The position numbers were made by a program, and so were the translations under genes. DNA of 64,000 nt, taken from Macrocystis pyrifera. Lineage: Eukaryota; Sar; Phaeophyceae; Laminariales; Laminariaceae. Each line of letters opens with the position of its first letter. The stretch's first letter is position 1. The stretch covers positions 9,340,250 through 9,404,249 of the forward strand of contig JASSKH010000019.1 of the NCBI GenBank assembly GCA_031763025.1, written 5' to 3'. Under the pieces are notes generated by a model. The model searched no databases. It had not been told where the DNA came from and was given only the letters and a program-made list of their open reading frames with translations. Below are positions 20,926 to 31,105 of this stretch, piece by piece.

Positions 20926-21151
20926 GGCTTAATATCCATTGATTGTTCTTATGTATTCGGATTACTGTTTTTTTTTTTTTGGCCGTTTTTGCACCCAAAT
21001 GGTCGTTTTGGTACGTTAAAAAAATATGTTGGCCGTTTTCCTGCTGCGTTTTACGCATGTACTTGCTGCTTCTGCTGCTGCTGCTACCGTCGTATAGCAA
21101 GCGATTACGTACTGCTGTTGTGCCGCTGTAGAGCAGTACAAATAATGAACT
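20926..21151. other. Last partial CTG module and short spacer
   Basis: It repeats TTCTTATGTATTCGGATTACTG and CACCCAAATGGTCGTTTTGGTACG from the modules upstream and then a short CTG run near 21070-21090. It ends at the poly-C tract. Confidence 0.6.
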
Positions 21152-21400
21152 CCCCCCCCCCCCCCCCCCCCCACTTCCCCCCCCCGCCATTCCCTGCACG
21201 CCACTCCCGCCCCGCGCACCCTGTTTACTTCGACCAGGTCGGTGGCAAGTGCTACAACTGCCGCCTGACGGACTCCACCATCAAAGACGGAGACATTATC
21301 ATCAAGCGCAGGAAGACTCCCTTCCACTTCGCCTGCTCCAGGGCTTCGCGGAATTCCGAAGCAGTACGCCAAGCAGATTGTCTCCATCCAGGACGAATGA
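21152..21400 (+). CDS. Poly-C tract and possible cysteine-rich exon
   Basis: A run of 21 C (21152-21172) and a further C-rich block give a proline stretch. From about 21225 the frame reads VYFDQVGGKCYNCRLTDSTI, then GDIIIKRRKTPFHFACS. That C-x2-C..H-x2-C spacing could form a small zinc-binding module. After about 21340 a continuation in another frame reads GIPKQYAKQIVSIQDE and stops at 21397. That continuation looks more protein-like than the long 357-codon open frame, so a frameshift may be present. The family is not recognised. The open frame down to 22062 crosses a foldback element and is not credible as a whole. Confidence 0.25.
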
Positions 21401-21854
21401 GAGGCAACAAAATGTTCCCACATTTCCCAAAATCACGGTTATTTCTCCCTACACATACCCAACGGGTTCAACAGCGGACATATCCACATTCTGGGCCTCC
21501 CGCCTCGTTACTACAGCAGCCTGGAAGACTATTTACATATCATGTCTCATCCAAACTCCTATGCTGGCTAAATCGAAATCGCGGCCGCCCAGCAACTATA
21601 CAATATTTCCATAACCGTTGTCGTTGCCGGCACTGCTGCTTTCCCCTCTGTCCCGAACCTTCCTTGAAACAACAGTCTGTATGTTGTATATCATCCACAT
21701 GCCATGCACTACTCCACTTTCTCCCCGCACTGATGAAAGATGTTATCCTTATTATTAGACGAATGTCATTCTTACTCTTGCGTCACCCGATCTTACGTTT
21801 CACATTACATTCACAAATAAACGCGATTATTACATCCTTCACCGTTTCTTACCC
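21401..21854. other. Unrecognised stretch
   Basis: Only the non-credible extension of the upstream open frame lies here. No RNA gene, repeat relationship or domain was recognised. Confidence 0.4.
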
Positions 21855-21991
21855 AAATACATTTAGTTTGGTTGGCATTGGGTATTGCCCCAATTGCAAT
21901 ATAACTGCAATTGGCGTCAAAGCCCAAAGCCAACCAAAATTGCAATTGGCGTCACATAGCCCAAAGCCAACCAAACTCAATGTATTTGTAC
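21855..21991. mobile_element. Foldback (MITE-like) element of about 135 bp
   Basis: The left arm CAAATACATTTAGTTTGGTT followed by GGCATTGGG pairs with the right arm CCCAAAGCCAACCAAAC and TCAATGTATTTG. A subrepeat (TTGCAATTGGCGTCA then AGCCCAAAGCCAACCAAA) occurs twice in the right arm, at about 21910-21938 and 21941-21978. The two subrepeats explain the arm asymmetry. No target duplication is evident and no other copy was found in the window. Confidence 0.7.
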
Positions 21992-22977
21992 AAGAACCGA
22001 CAGAATACCCACTCCGAAGTAAGCCTTGTAAAAAAATATATGTTTTTAAAAATTCGGAGTAAAAGTACCAGAACACTGCGTCTGAATGCCCTGGTCCGAC
22101 CTCGCGCCCAGAACCAGCATTGAACCTGATTCTGCCCGAGCCTGAGCCCTCCGACCTAAACCCCGCGAAAAGTACAATCAGCCGGCGGCAGGGGCTACAC
22201 AAAACGCCAATAAATAACCCCGACCCCACACAGTTTAGCCACCCGAATAGATAAAAACAGACACCAAGTGCGTCGTAGGATCAAGGAAATATTGATGGAC
22301 CCTGTGCTGGCGGCTGAATAAAGACGAACCCGAGGTCACTATTAATAGTATAGAGACCTCAGGTCCGGGTGGGACTAGACCGACGCGGGATCCAGATGCC
22401 AAGCGGGCGCAAGGTGCTCAGAAGTTGTATAAATAGCAGTCTGGTACCTGGTATATATACTACCAGGTGTGGTGAACACCTGGCAGAGTACAACCCTATT
22501 TATTTGTCTTTTCAAAACAAAAATATAGTTGTTGCAGGCTGCTGCCGACATGGATCACATGCGTACATAGGTGATACCTGGTTTGATGGGAACAGAGATG
22601 GTGTTGACCTTGCCGGCTGCGTATTATGCTTCCGGGTTCAGTTTGGAGAGACCAGGTAGGTCCACGTGCGATCAGGTCGACGTGGGATCACGGTGCCAAG
22701 CGGGAGCAGGGAGAGAGTGTTGAAGCAGTTCCGGTTACAAGTAGCACCCTCTGCTCGTGTCCGACGTATGTAGACAAAGTATTGGTTGTAGATTACTGCT
22801 GTGCATAAAATATGTAGGTGGTACCAGGTACCTGGTTTGCTGCTTTTGGGAAAGGACGAACAAAACATCACAAATGCCGATTGCCCGCATTATCTGTCCG
22901 TACAGCACTCTCTCACTGCGTGAGCTAGACAGCCACGATACCGTTTTGTTTACAGCAGTACTGCTGTACTATTATTA
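21992..22977. other. Unrecognised, with a diverged direct duplication
   Basis: 22375-22450 and about 22670-22755 share CGACGNGGGATC and TGCCAAGCGGGNGCA and then drift apart. The offset is close to 300 bp. These could be LTR remnants. Palindromic GTACCTGGTATATATACTACCAGG-like sequence lies near 22441-22464. No coding sequence was recognised. Confidence 0.4.
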
Positions 22978-23082
22978 TTACGGGGGTCCATAGTTAACAG
23001 GACCTATGGTGTACATAAAAACATATATATTTGCCTATTTTTACAAACAAAATTTGGTCCCGTTAACTATGGACCCCCGTAA
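22978..23082. mobile_element. MITE, TTACGGGGG family, 105 bp
   Basis: Same termini, length and orientation as 19926-20030, with TA on both sides (22976-22977 and 23083-23084). The interior differs from that copy at only a few positions. Confidence 0.9.
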
Positions 23083-23111
23083 TAGTATTAATACTGTTAT
23101 TTTAAATTTTT

Positions 23112-23215
23112 TGAAATACGTCAGTGTATTCGACTGATAAATAGTTGTTTATAAAATTTTGAAACGACAGCTGTGAGATCAAGAATTTCTTCGACACTCA
23201 TCTTTCCAAGCCCTG
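23112..23215 (+). repeat. Dispersed repeat (ACGTCAG family), copy 4
   Basis: GAAATACGTCAG and GACTGATAAATAGTTG, then a second partial start (TTTTGAAACGACAGCTGTGAG), then CTTTCCAAGCCCTGCCGTGG. It lies 30 bp after a MITE, much as copy 2 abuts a MITE at 3434. Confidence 0.6.
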
Positions 23216-25042
23216 CCGTGGTATACTGTCTGATATTTCGGTACGTGTAAGGGTTCACAGGTATCCCGCTATACGGCGGCCTACGAAGGCGGTGGGCAAG
23301 GGGGACAAAGTCGATTCGAGTGCATACTTACCTACTGTATATTTTATGGCGATGTGAGGCGTATATCGCCTTAAATACCTACCCTCGGTAAATACTTGCA
23401 TTGTAGGCGTCTCACCTCGTCTCCCTACCACTGTTACTATATAGTCAGCCGTGTGGTGAGCCTTTTGCACCTTTTTGAATGCCAACAATTATATTGAATC
23501 TGCAAGAGAACACATTCCTGTACCGCAGAACGTATGTGTGTTCTAGCGTGTGCCCAGGTTTTGGCGTTTTTATGTGATGTTGACGAGCAAGTCGAGCACA
23601 GCTGTGGAGCTAGCTATTCTCGTGGACTGAATGAAGTTTGCTGTTCTGTTGTTGTTGTTGTTGCAGTTCTCCGACATTGCTATTTTTGCACCGCCTCGTA
23701 TATAAGAGACTGCACCTGCACATTGTCAAGTAGTAAAAAAAATACACTTTTGAACGCTATATGTACGTATATACCTGGTATATACGACTACCGGCTATCA
23801 CATACCAGGTACGACTTTTTTCGTACCGGTAGGCCCTGGCAGTATAGCAGCCCTGACGATCTTCGAACATGATGTGTCAATTACTTTCCATTATGTCATG
23901 AACGCTCTGTAATAATTGGCAGGCCTCTGGCCACATAGGGTATGCTGATGACAATTAGTTTTTATACTGCGCAGTGATGGACACGTTCATCGTTGCCCTT
24001 CATTTCGGCGTATAATCTTGCAACTGGGCGAAGGGCATCGAGTGTCTGAAGTTGTTGTGCACTTTATAGCACCCAACGAGCGAGCGCTGCAGTTGCAATG
24101 ATATTCTTGTTGTGTTGCAAGGCGGGCTGGTGCCCGGTCAATTTTTTTGTGGTGTCGAGGTCGTTTACGTAATAACCGACCGCTCGCCTTCTATATATGT
24201 AACAACCAAATTCAAAGTTGTTTGTTGTTGCAGCATAACTTTCAACGTGACTCACGTTATTATGATGAATGTACGTATGTTTTCCCTAATAAACAAGGCG
24301 GCTCGACTTGAATTTACGATCCGAGTAGTCGTGTCAAGCCAGTTCAGGTCGCCGAGTTCAGTTTCGCCTTACATTTGGGACGACACCGCTCCAATTGCTT
24401 GACTCTTGTCACTTTTTCCCCTATTCTCTACAAACAACCCTTAACTGCTGTAGCATGCGGGAAGCCTGCACGATGAGTTCCTGTACAGGTGAAATGAAAT
24501 ATTAATACGACCCGGCATGTACAGCTGAGGATTGCTGGTTTTACGAGGTATGTATACTAAAGTGCCAAGTGTGCCACATAAATATCATATTCCGGTAACA
24601 TTTCGACGTACAACTGCATGCAGCTGTTTGCTGGATACACATGTTTTACGTGTAAACACCCCACTCATCATTCATCATGCGTTTCCCACATGCTCTTTTT
24701 CATTTTACAGTGGGCGCTCGGTGATAAGAAACATCGATTTAGGATCTAGACTCAATGCCATATTTTTCTCCGACCTTGATCGACAGTAGTAGTAACTCTA
24801 TTATATCTACTTCCTCTGTCCCACAAGTCTGGGGAGTTATGGGCGTGTAGTTGTTCGCGCATTCGTACTTTTCCGATACTGTTAGGGTTAGGTTCGTTGG
24901 AAAGATGAAGTCCCAACGAAGCTCATGCGAAAAAAAAAAAAAGAGCCAGTTGTCTATACTAAAATAAAGTCAAAATATGTCCATTATTGAGAATTTTCAT
25001 GACATTTTTTTATTGAGATTATTTTTTACCCTTCTTTCTCCT
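23216..25042. other. Unrecognised stretch
   Basis: Frames on both strands reach at most 112 codons (23534-23872) and show no domain I know. The motif GGTATATACGACTACCGG near 23772 is part of the GTAC/ACCAGGTAC-rich texture of the window. A TTAGGGTTAGG occurs near 24883. No RNA gene was found. Confidence 0.4.
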
Positions 25043-25155
25043 GGGGACCCCCAAGTGTATTGGTTTCAGTGTGGGACCCCCAAGTGTCTTGGTTTCATTG
25101 TGGGACCCCCAAGTGTCTTGGTTTCAGTGTGGGTTCACTATTGTACTGGTTTTAG
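25043..25155 (+). repeat. 29-bp minisatellite, about 3.7 units
   Basis: GGGACCCCCAAGTGTCTTGG with TTTCAGTGT repeats at exactly 29-bp spacing (25044, 25073, 25102, 25131). The last unit is diverged. Confidence 0.9.
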
Positions 25156-26020
25156 TATGGGGGGACGCGACATGGATCGTTGAGTAGAGGGGGTTTGGTT
25201 TAGGGTTAGGGATAGTTCTTGGGGGTTTTTAGTTTTGTTTTTTATAGTGCCCCCACCCCCACCCCCTCTGGAAAGGGGTCATACACGGTCATTTTTGGCC
25301 TGACTACTTTCTTGTTAGCCATTAGCCCATGCAGGGTAGTGCGCAAGAAAAAAAGACAAAATGTATTTCTACCCGAAAAACGCTCAAGATTTCGAAGAAG
25401 TTATCGCCGAAGACATCCGACACGGTTAACGGTCTGTCCCAACACAAATCCCCAGACTTATGGGACAGAGGAAAGAGGATTTTAATTCAGAGCTGGTCTC
25501 ACTTTTGAGCTGTGTTTCTTACCCCAATATTCTCATCGTTCGTGTCGATCCGAGCCTCTTTTTTTGCGCGTTTTATAGTGCACAATCGGAATGTTCCAAG
25601 AACTGTTAACAACAACAACGCTACGAGAGGAAAATATCCAACATGGCCATGACGACTCGTCTGGTATGCAAGATTTTGGTATTGTAAACGTGTGTGGGAT
25701 GCTGAAGAATATGTAATATGTTGCTGCTAGCTGTAGAAACGTATATATAGATGTACCATTGGTACTGCTGTGCTGTTCACTCGGTATACCAGGGCGCGAA
25801 AAAAAAACTTGACACCCCACGGCCCACTTGTGCGACCCAGACATTGCGGATTTATAGCAATATACATATCAAGCGGAATAAAACATGAAAATAGCCGCTT
25901 TTAGAATGTCGCCCATAAAAGTCGCCGCATTTGGATAGTTTGTCATTTCGATCATGGAAAGGAAGGTAGGTCGCACCGCACGGGTATTCTCATTCCGTCG
26001 AGCAACATCACTTTACAGCA
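25156..26020. other. Unrecognised stretch
   Basis: A second TTAGGGTTAGGG-like segment occurs near 25202. The longest frame is 103 codons on minus (25533-25844). No family recognised. Confidence 0.4.
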
Positions 26021-26130
26021 TTACGGGGGACCTTCATAGTGAACAGGACCAAATATTGTTAGTAAAAACATGTAAATATAAAGGTTTTTATGTATACCAT
26101 AGGTCTCCTATTAACTACGGACCCCCGTAA
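26021..26130. mobile_element. MITE, TTACGGGGG family, with CAGCA flanks
   Basis: 110 bp, termini TTACGGGGG and CCCCCGTAA. It is flanked by CAGCA on both sides (26016-26020 and 26131-26135) rather than by TA. It carries a few small insertions relative to the 105-bp form. Confidence 0.85.
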
Positions 26131-26296
26131 CAGCATAGCTATACGCCCGTACATCTGTATCATAAGCATTCTTCAACAGAAAGGAACATACAGCAAGGTC
26201 CACGTGAACATAGATAGGTGAACACGGCAGTAAGTAGTACCATTGCGTACAGTTTCTTACCAATGCCCACGAGGGAAAATGAAATATATAATATAT

Positions 26297-26352
26297 ATTT
26301 TTTTCGATTGTTACCAACAATATTTGGTCCTATTTACAATGGCCCCCCGCAA
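26297..26352. mobile_element. Right half of a degenerate MITE
   Basis: ACCAACAATATTTGGTCCTA, TTTACAATGG and CCCCCCGCAA match the right half of the family. The left half is not recognisable. Confidence 0.55.
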
Positions 26353-26363
26353 TACGAAAAATA

Positions 26364-27218
26364 GGGCAAATGCCAAAATCAGGTATACCTGATCCGTTTG
26401 AGCCAAAATCAGGTACATGCTAAAACCAAGTAAAAAACGCGCGCCACGAGCGGCGGGATGTCCATGACAATCCGGAAAAAAAAAGAATGCGCCTAAAGCA
26501 TTAAGCGTGCCACATGGCGTCCAAAATCTGAATTGTCTTGTGTTCTTCAGGGTGTAGGTACCACGGGCTCCACTTGGACCTGCAAAAGAGTCACTATTAA
26601 TATGCTTCGTTTGTTCCGCCACGGCGGTAGCGCCAAGAGTATTTACTCTGGCGCCCCCCCCCCCCCGTGGACAGCTTCAAAGCTTTTAGACCGTCCTCGC
26701 GGAATCGCCTGCTCGGCACGAAATTATCTTGCCGTACCAAACATGAGACCACTTCGATGCGGGGTGGTGCAGACGAAACGCCGAGTATCCCCATGGTGCT
26801 GTAAAGATTGATGTAAACACAGAAAACAGCAGAGCAGTACACACGACAACTAACTGAAGCACATCGCACACTTCAAAGGAGAAAAAGTGAAACCAGCGTA
26901 CGCATGTATGCATGTATATGACGTACGAGTACAGAGTTTATACGTCAATACAGAAGAAATTCAACCGAGGGAGGGCAGACGCATACGGAGAGAAAAAACA
27001 GTGTACGTATGGCCTCTCTGATTGGTTCAAAGTTGGCCAAAATCAGTTGAAAGCCAGACAGAGTAGAAAAAAACAGGTGTACCTTTTCGTGCCAAAGTCA
27101 GTTACAATGTCAGCTTGGCCAATAGCAGGGCTCCTGGTGTGTGTTTTGTACTTGATTTCAGTATGTAACTGTTTTTGGCACGAAAGTGGCCAGGTATACC
27201 TGATTTTGGCAAAAACCC
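26364..27218. mobile_element. Mutator-like non-autonomous element, copy 1 (855 bp)
   Basis: The left end GGGCAAATGCCAAAATCAGG and right end rc GGGTTTTTGCCAAAATCAGG both continue with TATACCTG. CCAAAATCAGGTA is repeated subterminally near 26400. Flanks are AAAAATA (26357-26363 and 27219-27225), or CGAAAAATA against CCAAAAATA if the boundary is moved by two bases. A collinear copy lies at 47436-48301. Internal frames are not conserved between the copies, so no transposase is encoded. Confidence 0.85.
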
Positions 27219-27225
27219 AAAAATA

Positions 27226-28994
27226 TATATATGTGCTCGTACAGGAATTCGATACTCGTGACGACCCCATCGTTTTGCGAACTCACAAAGAATAGTACCG
27301 ATGACATGGCAAGGTAGCCTGAACCCGGCCTTGCAGCTTAGAAGGCATACTCGCAGGAGCATTGAACGAAAACGTACAAGCCAGCACAGCAACAAATTAG
27401 TGCAGATGGGAGGTATAGAAGGGGGTTTTGGATTTTATGCACGAGTTTTCGTATTTTGTTTCGGTTTCACTTGTTTATCTAGAGGAAGTATTATTTTGGG
27501 CGATGTTTCTGAACGATCAACGTTGGAGCTCATCGAGATGCACTCGTCGGATGGCAAACAAACGCATATTATATGTTTACGTATATTTGTCAAATTTTCG
27601 TGCTTTTGCCAACTTTTCTCTTCGCACGAGCACTTTTAGGCAAAACAGTAAGTACACGGACACGGGAAGCCCTGCCGGACACATTGGTGTAGGTCTCGGC
27701 GCGATCCGTGCACGCTGAAGCGCGTGGCAGGCGCCCAAAGTTTTTTTTTCCGGCGGGAGTGGATAAGACGATTTCCCTGGTTTCAGTACGAGAGGCCTTA
27801 TTTTGTACGTACGTATCGGTACATGCTGTCTGTTTTCTCCCCCAGGCTCGCATGACCTGTGTGCACACAGCTCAGGCATATACCAGGTACACAACTGACA
27901 ACATGCACAGATCCCATGGTTCCAACGCTGCCGCCCACACGCCGTGCGTGTTCGACACACACATATGCGCAGTGTTGCTGTGGTTGGTTGTGTTTGTCGG
28001 AGCCTGCCGTCCGCATTCCATCGTCTGCCATATATTTTTTATCGAGATGTACCCAGGATGAAGTATAATATCCCTGTACATTTTTTTTAGGTTGTTGCGC
28101 GGACAGCACGGACCACCGCCTAGAGAACAATGCCCACAGCAGTGCACAGAGCGTGCTTACCGCCAGCTTCCCACAGCACCACAACCCTGCTGCCCAGCAG
28201 CAGCAGTGGGCACACCTTGCGCGTACGGATGATCATACTGCGGCTATCAAAGTTGGTTTATCGGAGATTTCGATCGATCACTTGTGACGACGCCACGACC
28301 ACACCACCTACCTGGTCCAGCATCCATGCATCATCATCACCTACCTCTCTCCCATCTTCTTTTGCTTATTGCTGTGTGTGATCCAACATTGCCACTGCTC
28401 CGGCTGTGCTCAGCACTGCGCGCCAACAGCAGCAGCAGGCAGGGTACTATGCGCATGTGGAAGATCCGCGCTGTACCCTCAGTAGTACCAGTGTTCGTTG
28501 TTGTTGTCATCGGCACATTGGCCCCCCTATGCACGTACCTTCCGCAATGTGTGACCGGCATTTTTTGCTCGGTACCGATTATCCCCGGATCGATATATTC
28601 GTCGACTCGAGTACAACAAAAACAAATCGTTCGTACTACTGTAAAACACTGCTGTACAACAATTAGTACAGCAGCGTTCGTACAAAACATGCTTTACGGC
28701 AGTAGTTCTGATTGCTGTGTGTCCTACACACTGCTGACCGATAGATCCTAGAGCCAGCTGAAAGGGGATAAGTACACGTACGTTCCTCACGTGGCATTTT
28801 ACATCAGTACTGCTCTATACGCAGTCGTACCTGTACAACCTATACTCTACAGCAGGACTAACTGGTTGTAGGATATCGTGCAATGTGGTTCAAATTGCGG
28901 AAAAAACACGACGTGCGAGTTGTACGAGCATACTGCGCTCGATTAAATTTTCGTTTCCGAGGTTCGACTCGCACCATCCACGCTTTTTTGTTTC
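27226..28994. other. Unrecognised stretch
   Basis: Many overlapping frames (up to 155 codons at 28284-28751, 128 on minus at 27798-28184) occupy opposite strands at the same positions, and none shows a domain. GTAC and ACCAGGTAC words are frequent. I do not call a gene. Confidence 0.35.
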
Positions 28995-29000
28995 AGTACT

Positions 29001-29334
29001 TTTTTTTTTTTTTTTTTTTTTTTTCGTCACTTTTACTTTCCAGCCCACTCGTAGGAAGTTTTTACCCTCGACGATCTTCTGGACAAGCCGTGGTCACAGG
29101 TGTCGTCCCTTCTTCCCCCCGGTACATGCCTTCATTTTTATCGCGCATAGGGTTCAGCATTCCCACTGCTCGTCGATTTTCATCGAATGTAGCTAACTGA
29201 CGCCCTCGCGCTTTCCGCATATCAATTTTTTATGCAAGAAAAAGTCCCTACGAGCATGCACTTGGTGAGATTTGAACCCACAAAATTGACCTTGATAGGC
29301 ACGCGGGCCACCAAGCCACCGGTGACGCCAGCAG
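29001..29334 (-). mobile_element. tRNA-derived SINE, copy 2
   Basis: Full-length minus-strand copy with a long T-run (the A-tail) at 29001-29024, the conserved body, the B-box near 29265-29280 and the head ending CCGGTG near 29323. AGTACT flanks it at 28995-29000 and 29335-29340, a plausible short target duplication. Body identity to copies 1 and 3 is about 90 percent by eye. Confidence 0.9.
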
Positions 29335-29340
29335 AGTACT

Positions 29341-30064
29341 ACAACTTAACGGCAGTACATTCATTATTATTCATTTTTTTTATTATGCTTGCCTTCCGAC
29401 AATATAGCGCAGATGCCGTTCCTATATAAACCGAACATCCTTAAATCAGTAGTATCCCTCATTCATACGCTTCTCTGCCAGCCGTTTCCCAATTTCCATT
29501 CCCCACATCATTTCAGTTTAGCTACCGGCATTCATCCACCTTGCTTTTCTGAACGTTTAGTATTATATATATACAAGTTGTGAGAGTTGTGTTTTCCACT
29601 TGTGACTTTTTTCGTACCAGTACGTTCATCCACCTTGCTTTTCTGAACGATTAACTTTTTTTTACTTACGAATTAATCGCCGCAAGTCACCTGGATCAAT
29701 ATATCCACTTCCCGCTACCCTATTTTGTGTTATTGATTCCGCACTAATTCCGTGAACATTATTATATTAGTCTGTCCTCAAAATAAATATGTTGTGTGTG
29801 TTCTTTACGTTTCAATGATGGGTGGATGCAGGTACTACTTCTTCTACACAAACAAGTGTGCAGGGTTGGATACGAATACTATTTCGCTCTTGCGCCACTC
29901 CCCTATTAATACGGCACCTCCCGGAGGGGAACCTTGTAGTATGTATGGTGGCATTTACATGCATACATACGTACGAAGTTTTTAGCGGTCACACGGAATC
30001 CATCCTACAGCAAGCAGTTTAGCAGTTTCTCGCTCCTGTTGGCAGCGGTAATATATACCAGTAT
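29341..30064. other. Unrecognised stretch between two SINEs
   Basis: ATCCACCTTGCTTTTCTGAACG occurs twice (near 29535 and 29628), about 93 bp apart. No gene, RNA gene or larger repeat was recognised. Confidence 0.4.
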
Positions 30065-30070
30065 GTTCTT

Positions 30071-30386
30071 TTTTGTCATCACTTTTACTTTCCAGCCTAA
30101 CTCCTAGGAGGGTTTACCCTCAGCGATCTTCTGGACAAGCCGTGGTCGCAGGTAGGTGTCGTCCCTTCTCCCCCCCGGTACGTGCCTTTTTAATTTTTGT
30201 CGCGCATAGGGTTCAGCATTCTCACTGCTCATCGATTTTCATCGAATGTACAGCTAACTCACGCTCTCGCCCTCTCTGCTAATCAATTTTGTGCAAGAAA
30301 AAGTCCCTACGAGCATGCACTCGGTGAGACTCGAACTCACGAAATTGATCTTGACAGGGTCGCGGACCACCTACCAAGCCACCGGG
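30071..30386 (-). mobile_element. tRNA-derived SINE, copy 3
   Basis: Minus-strand copy with a very short A-tail, full body and head. GTTCTT flanks it at 30065-30070 and 30387-30392. The head has GACTCGAACTCACG at the B-box position, closer to the tRNA consensus than copies 1 and 2. Confidence 0.9.
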
Positions 30387-30392
30387 GTTCTT

Positions 30393-30945
30393 GTTGTGTT
30401 CACAGTAAGTATGTATATATACTCGTACCTGGTATGACAGCGTGAAATCTTTTTTTCCTGGTAGCATGTGTCACATTTGTAGCGCTCGTTCCACGGGTAC
30501 CATTCCGAATATATATAGACGAGAATATAGAACCCAATAACTGCAGACATGGAAAATATTACCAATCAGACCTGAGTACGTATGTCCAGCACTGGCCGAA
30601 ACTGTGTGGGCCCCCTTGCGAATATGCATACCCACTCTACGTACCGACGCTTCACCGTTCAAAGTACTGCACAACTTGTTGTCAAGACATTCGTTTTTAG
30701 ATTCTGCTTTCTTCGTGGTCAGAGTAACGGAAGGACGAGTTGCCAACCAATAAAAAATATTAAAATAGGCGGCCGGAAGGAATGCTTGCGCGGCAGGTCA
30801 TTCTGTTACTACGGTATATGGCCAACAGTCTGTTTAATGTCCAGTGATCACCAAGCATTTAGAGCACCCCGTGACAAGCAGAAGCACGCGCAATTCACTA
30901 CGAATGTCTCATACCTGCAGTGGGAAATGTATATATAGTTTTTTA
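30393..30945. other. Unrecognised stretch
   Basis: A plus frame of 118 codons at 30582-30938 has no recognised domain. No repeat match was found. Confidence 0.35.
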
Positions 30946-31105
30946 TGGGTGGGGCAACTTGTTTAGACTGCCCTAAAACTCAATAGTTATCACAATATCT
31001 TTTGGTATAATTAGTTGTTTTATAGTATTTTATATAGGTGAGACAACTGGTTTAGACTGCCCTTAATTTCATAATTAACATATTATTTTTTGGTGCGCTA
31101 GTAAC
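30946..31105 (+). repeat. Two diverged tandem units of about 80-88 bp
   Basis: GGTGGGGCAACTTGTTTAGA and GGTGAGACAACTGGTTTAGA start the two units (30950 and 31037). Both continue with CTGCCCT, an AT-rich block and TTTTGGT. Confidence 0.7.

Noticed and set aside
18757-20932. Leucine/cysteine-rich frames over the CTG region
   Set aside because: Products of CTG repeats in different phases. They have no transmembrane-protein pattern beyond the repeat itself.
20989-22062. Plus-strand frame of 357 codons
   Set aside because: It begins in CTG and poly-C low-complexity sequence and runs through a foldback element. Only a short segment near 21230-21400 looks protein-like.
24880-25215. TTAGGG words as an interstitial telomere
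   Set aside because: Only two very short runs (TTAGGGTTAGG), not enough to claim telomeric origin.
28914-28975. Possible tRNA on plus (GTGCGAG pairing with CTCGCAC, GGTTCGACTCG)
   Set aside because: The T-arm geometry does not work with that acceptor pairing and no D or anticodon arm could be drawn.
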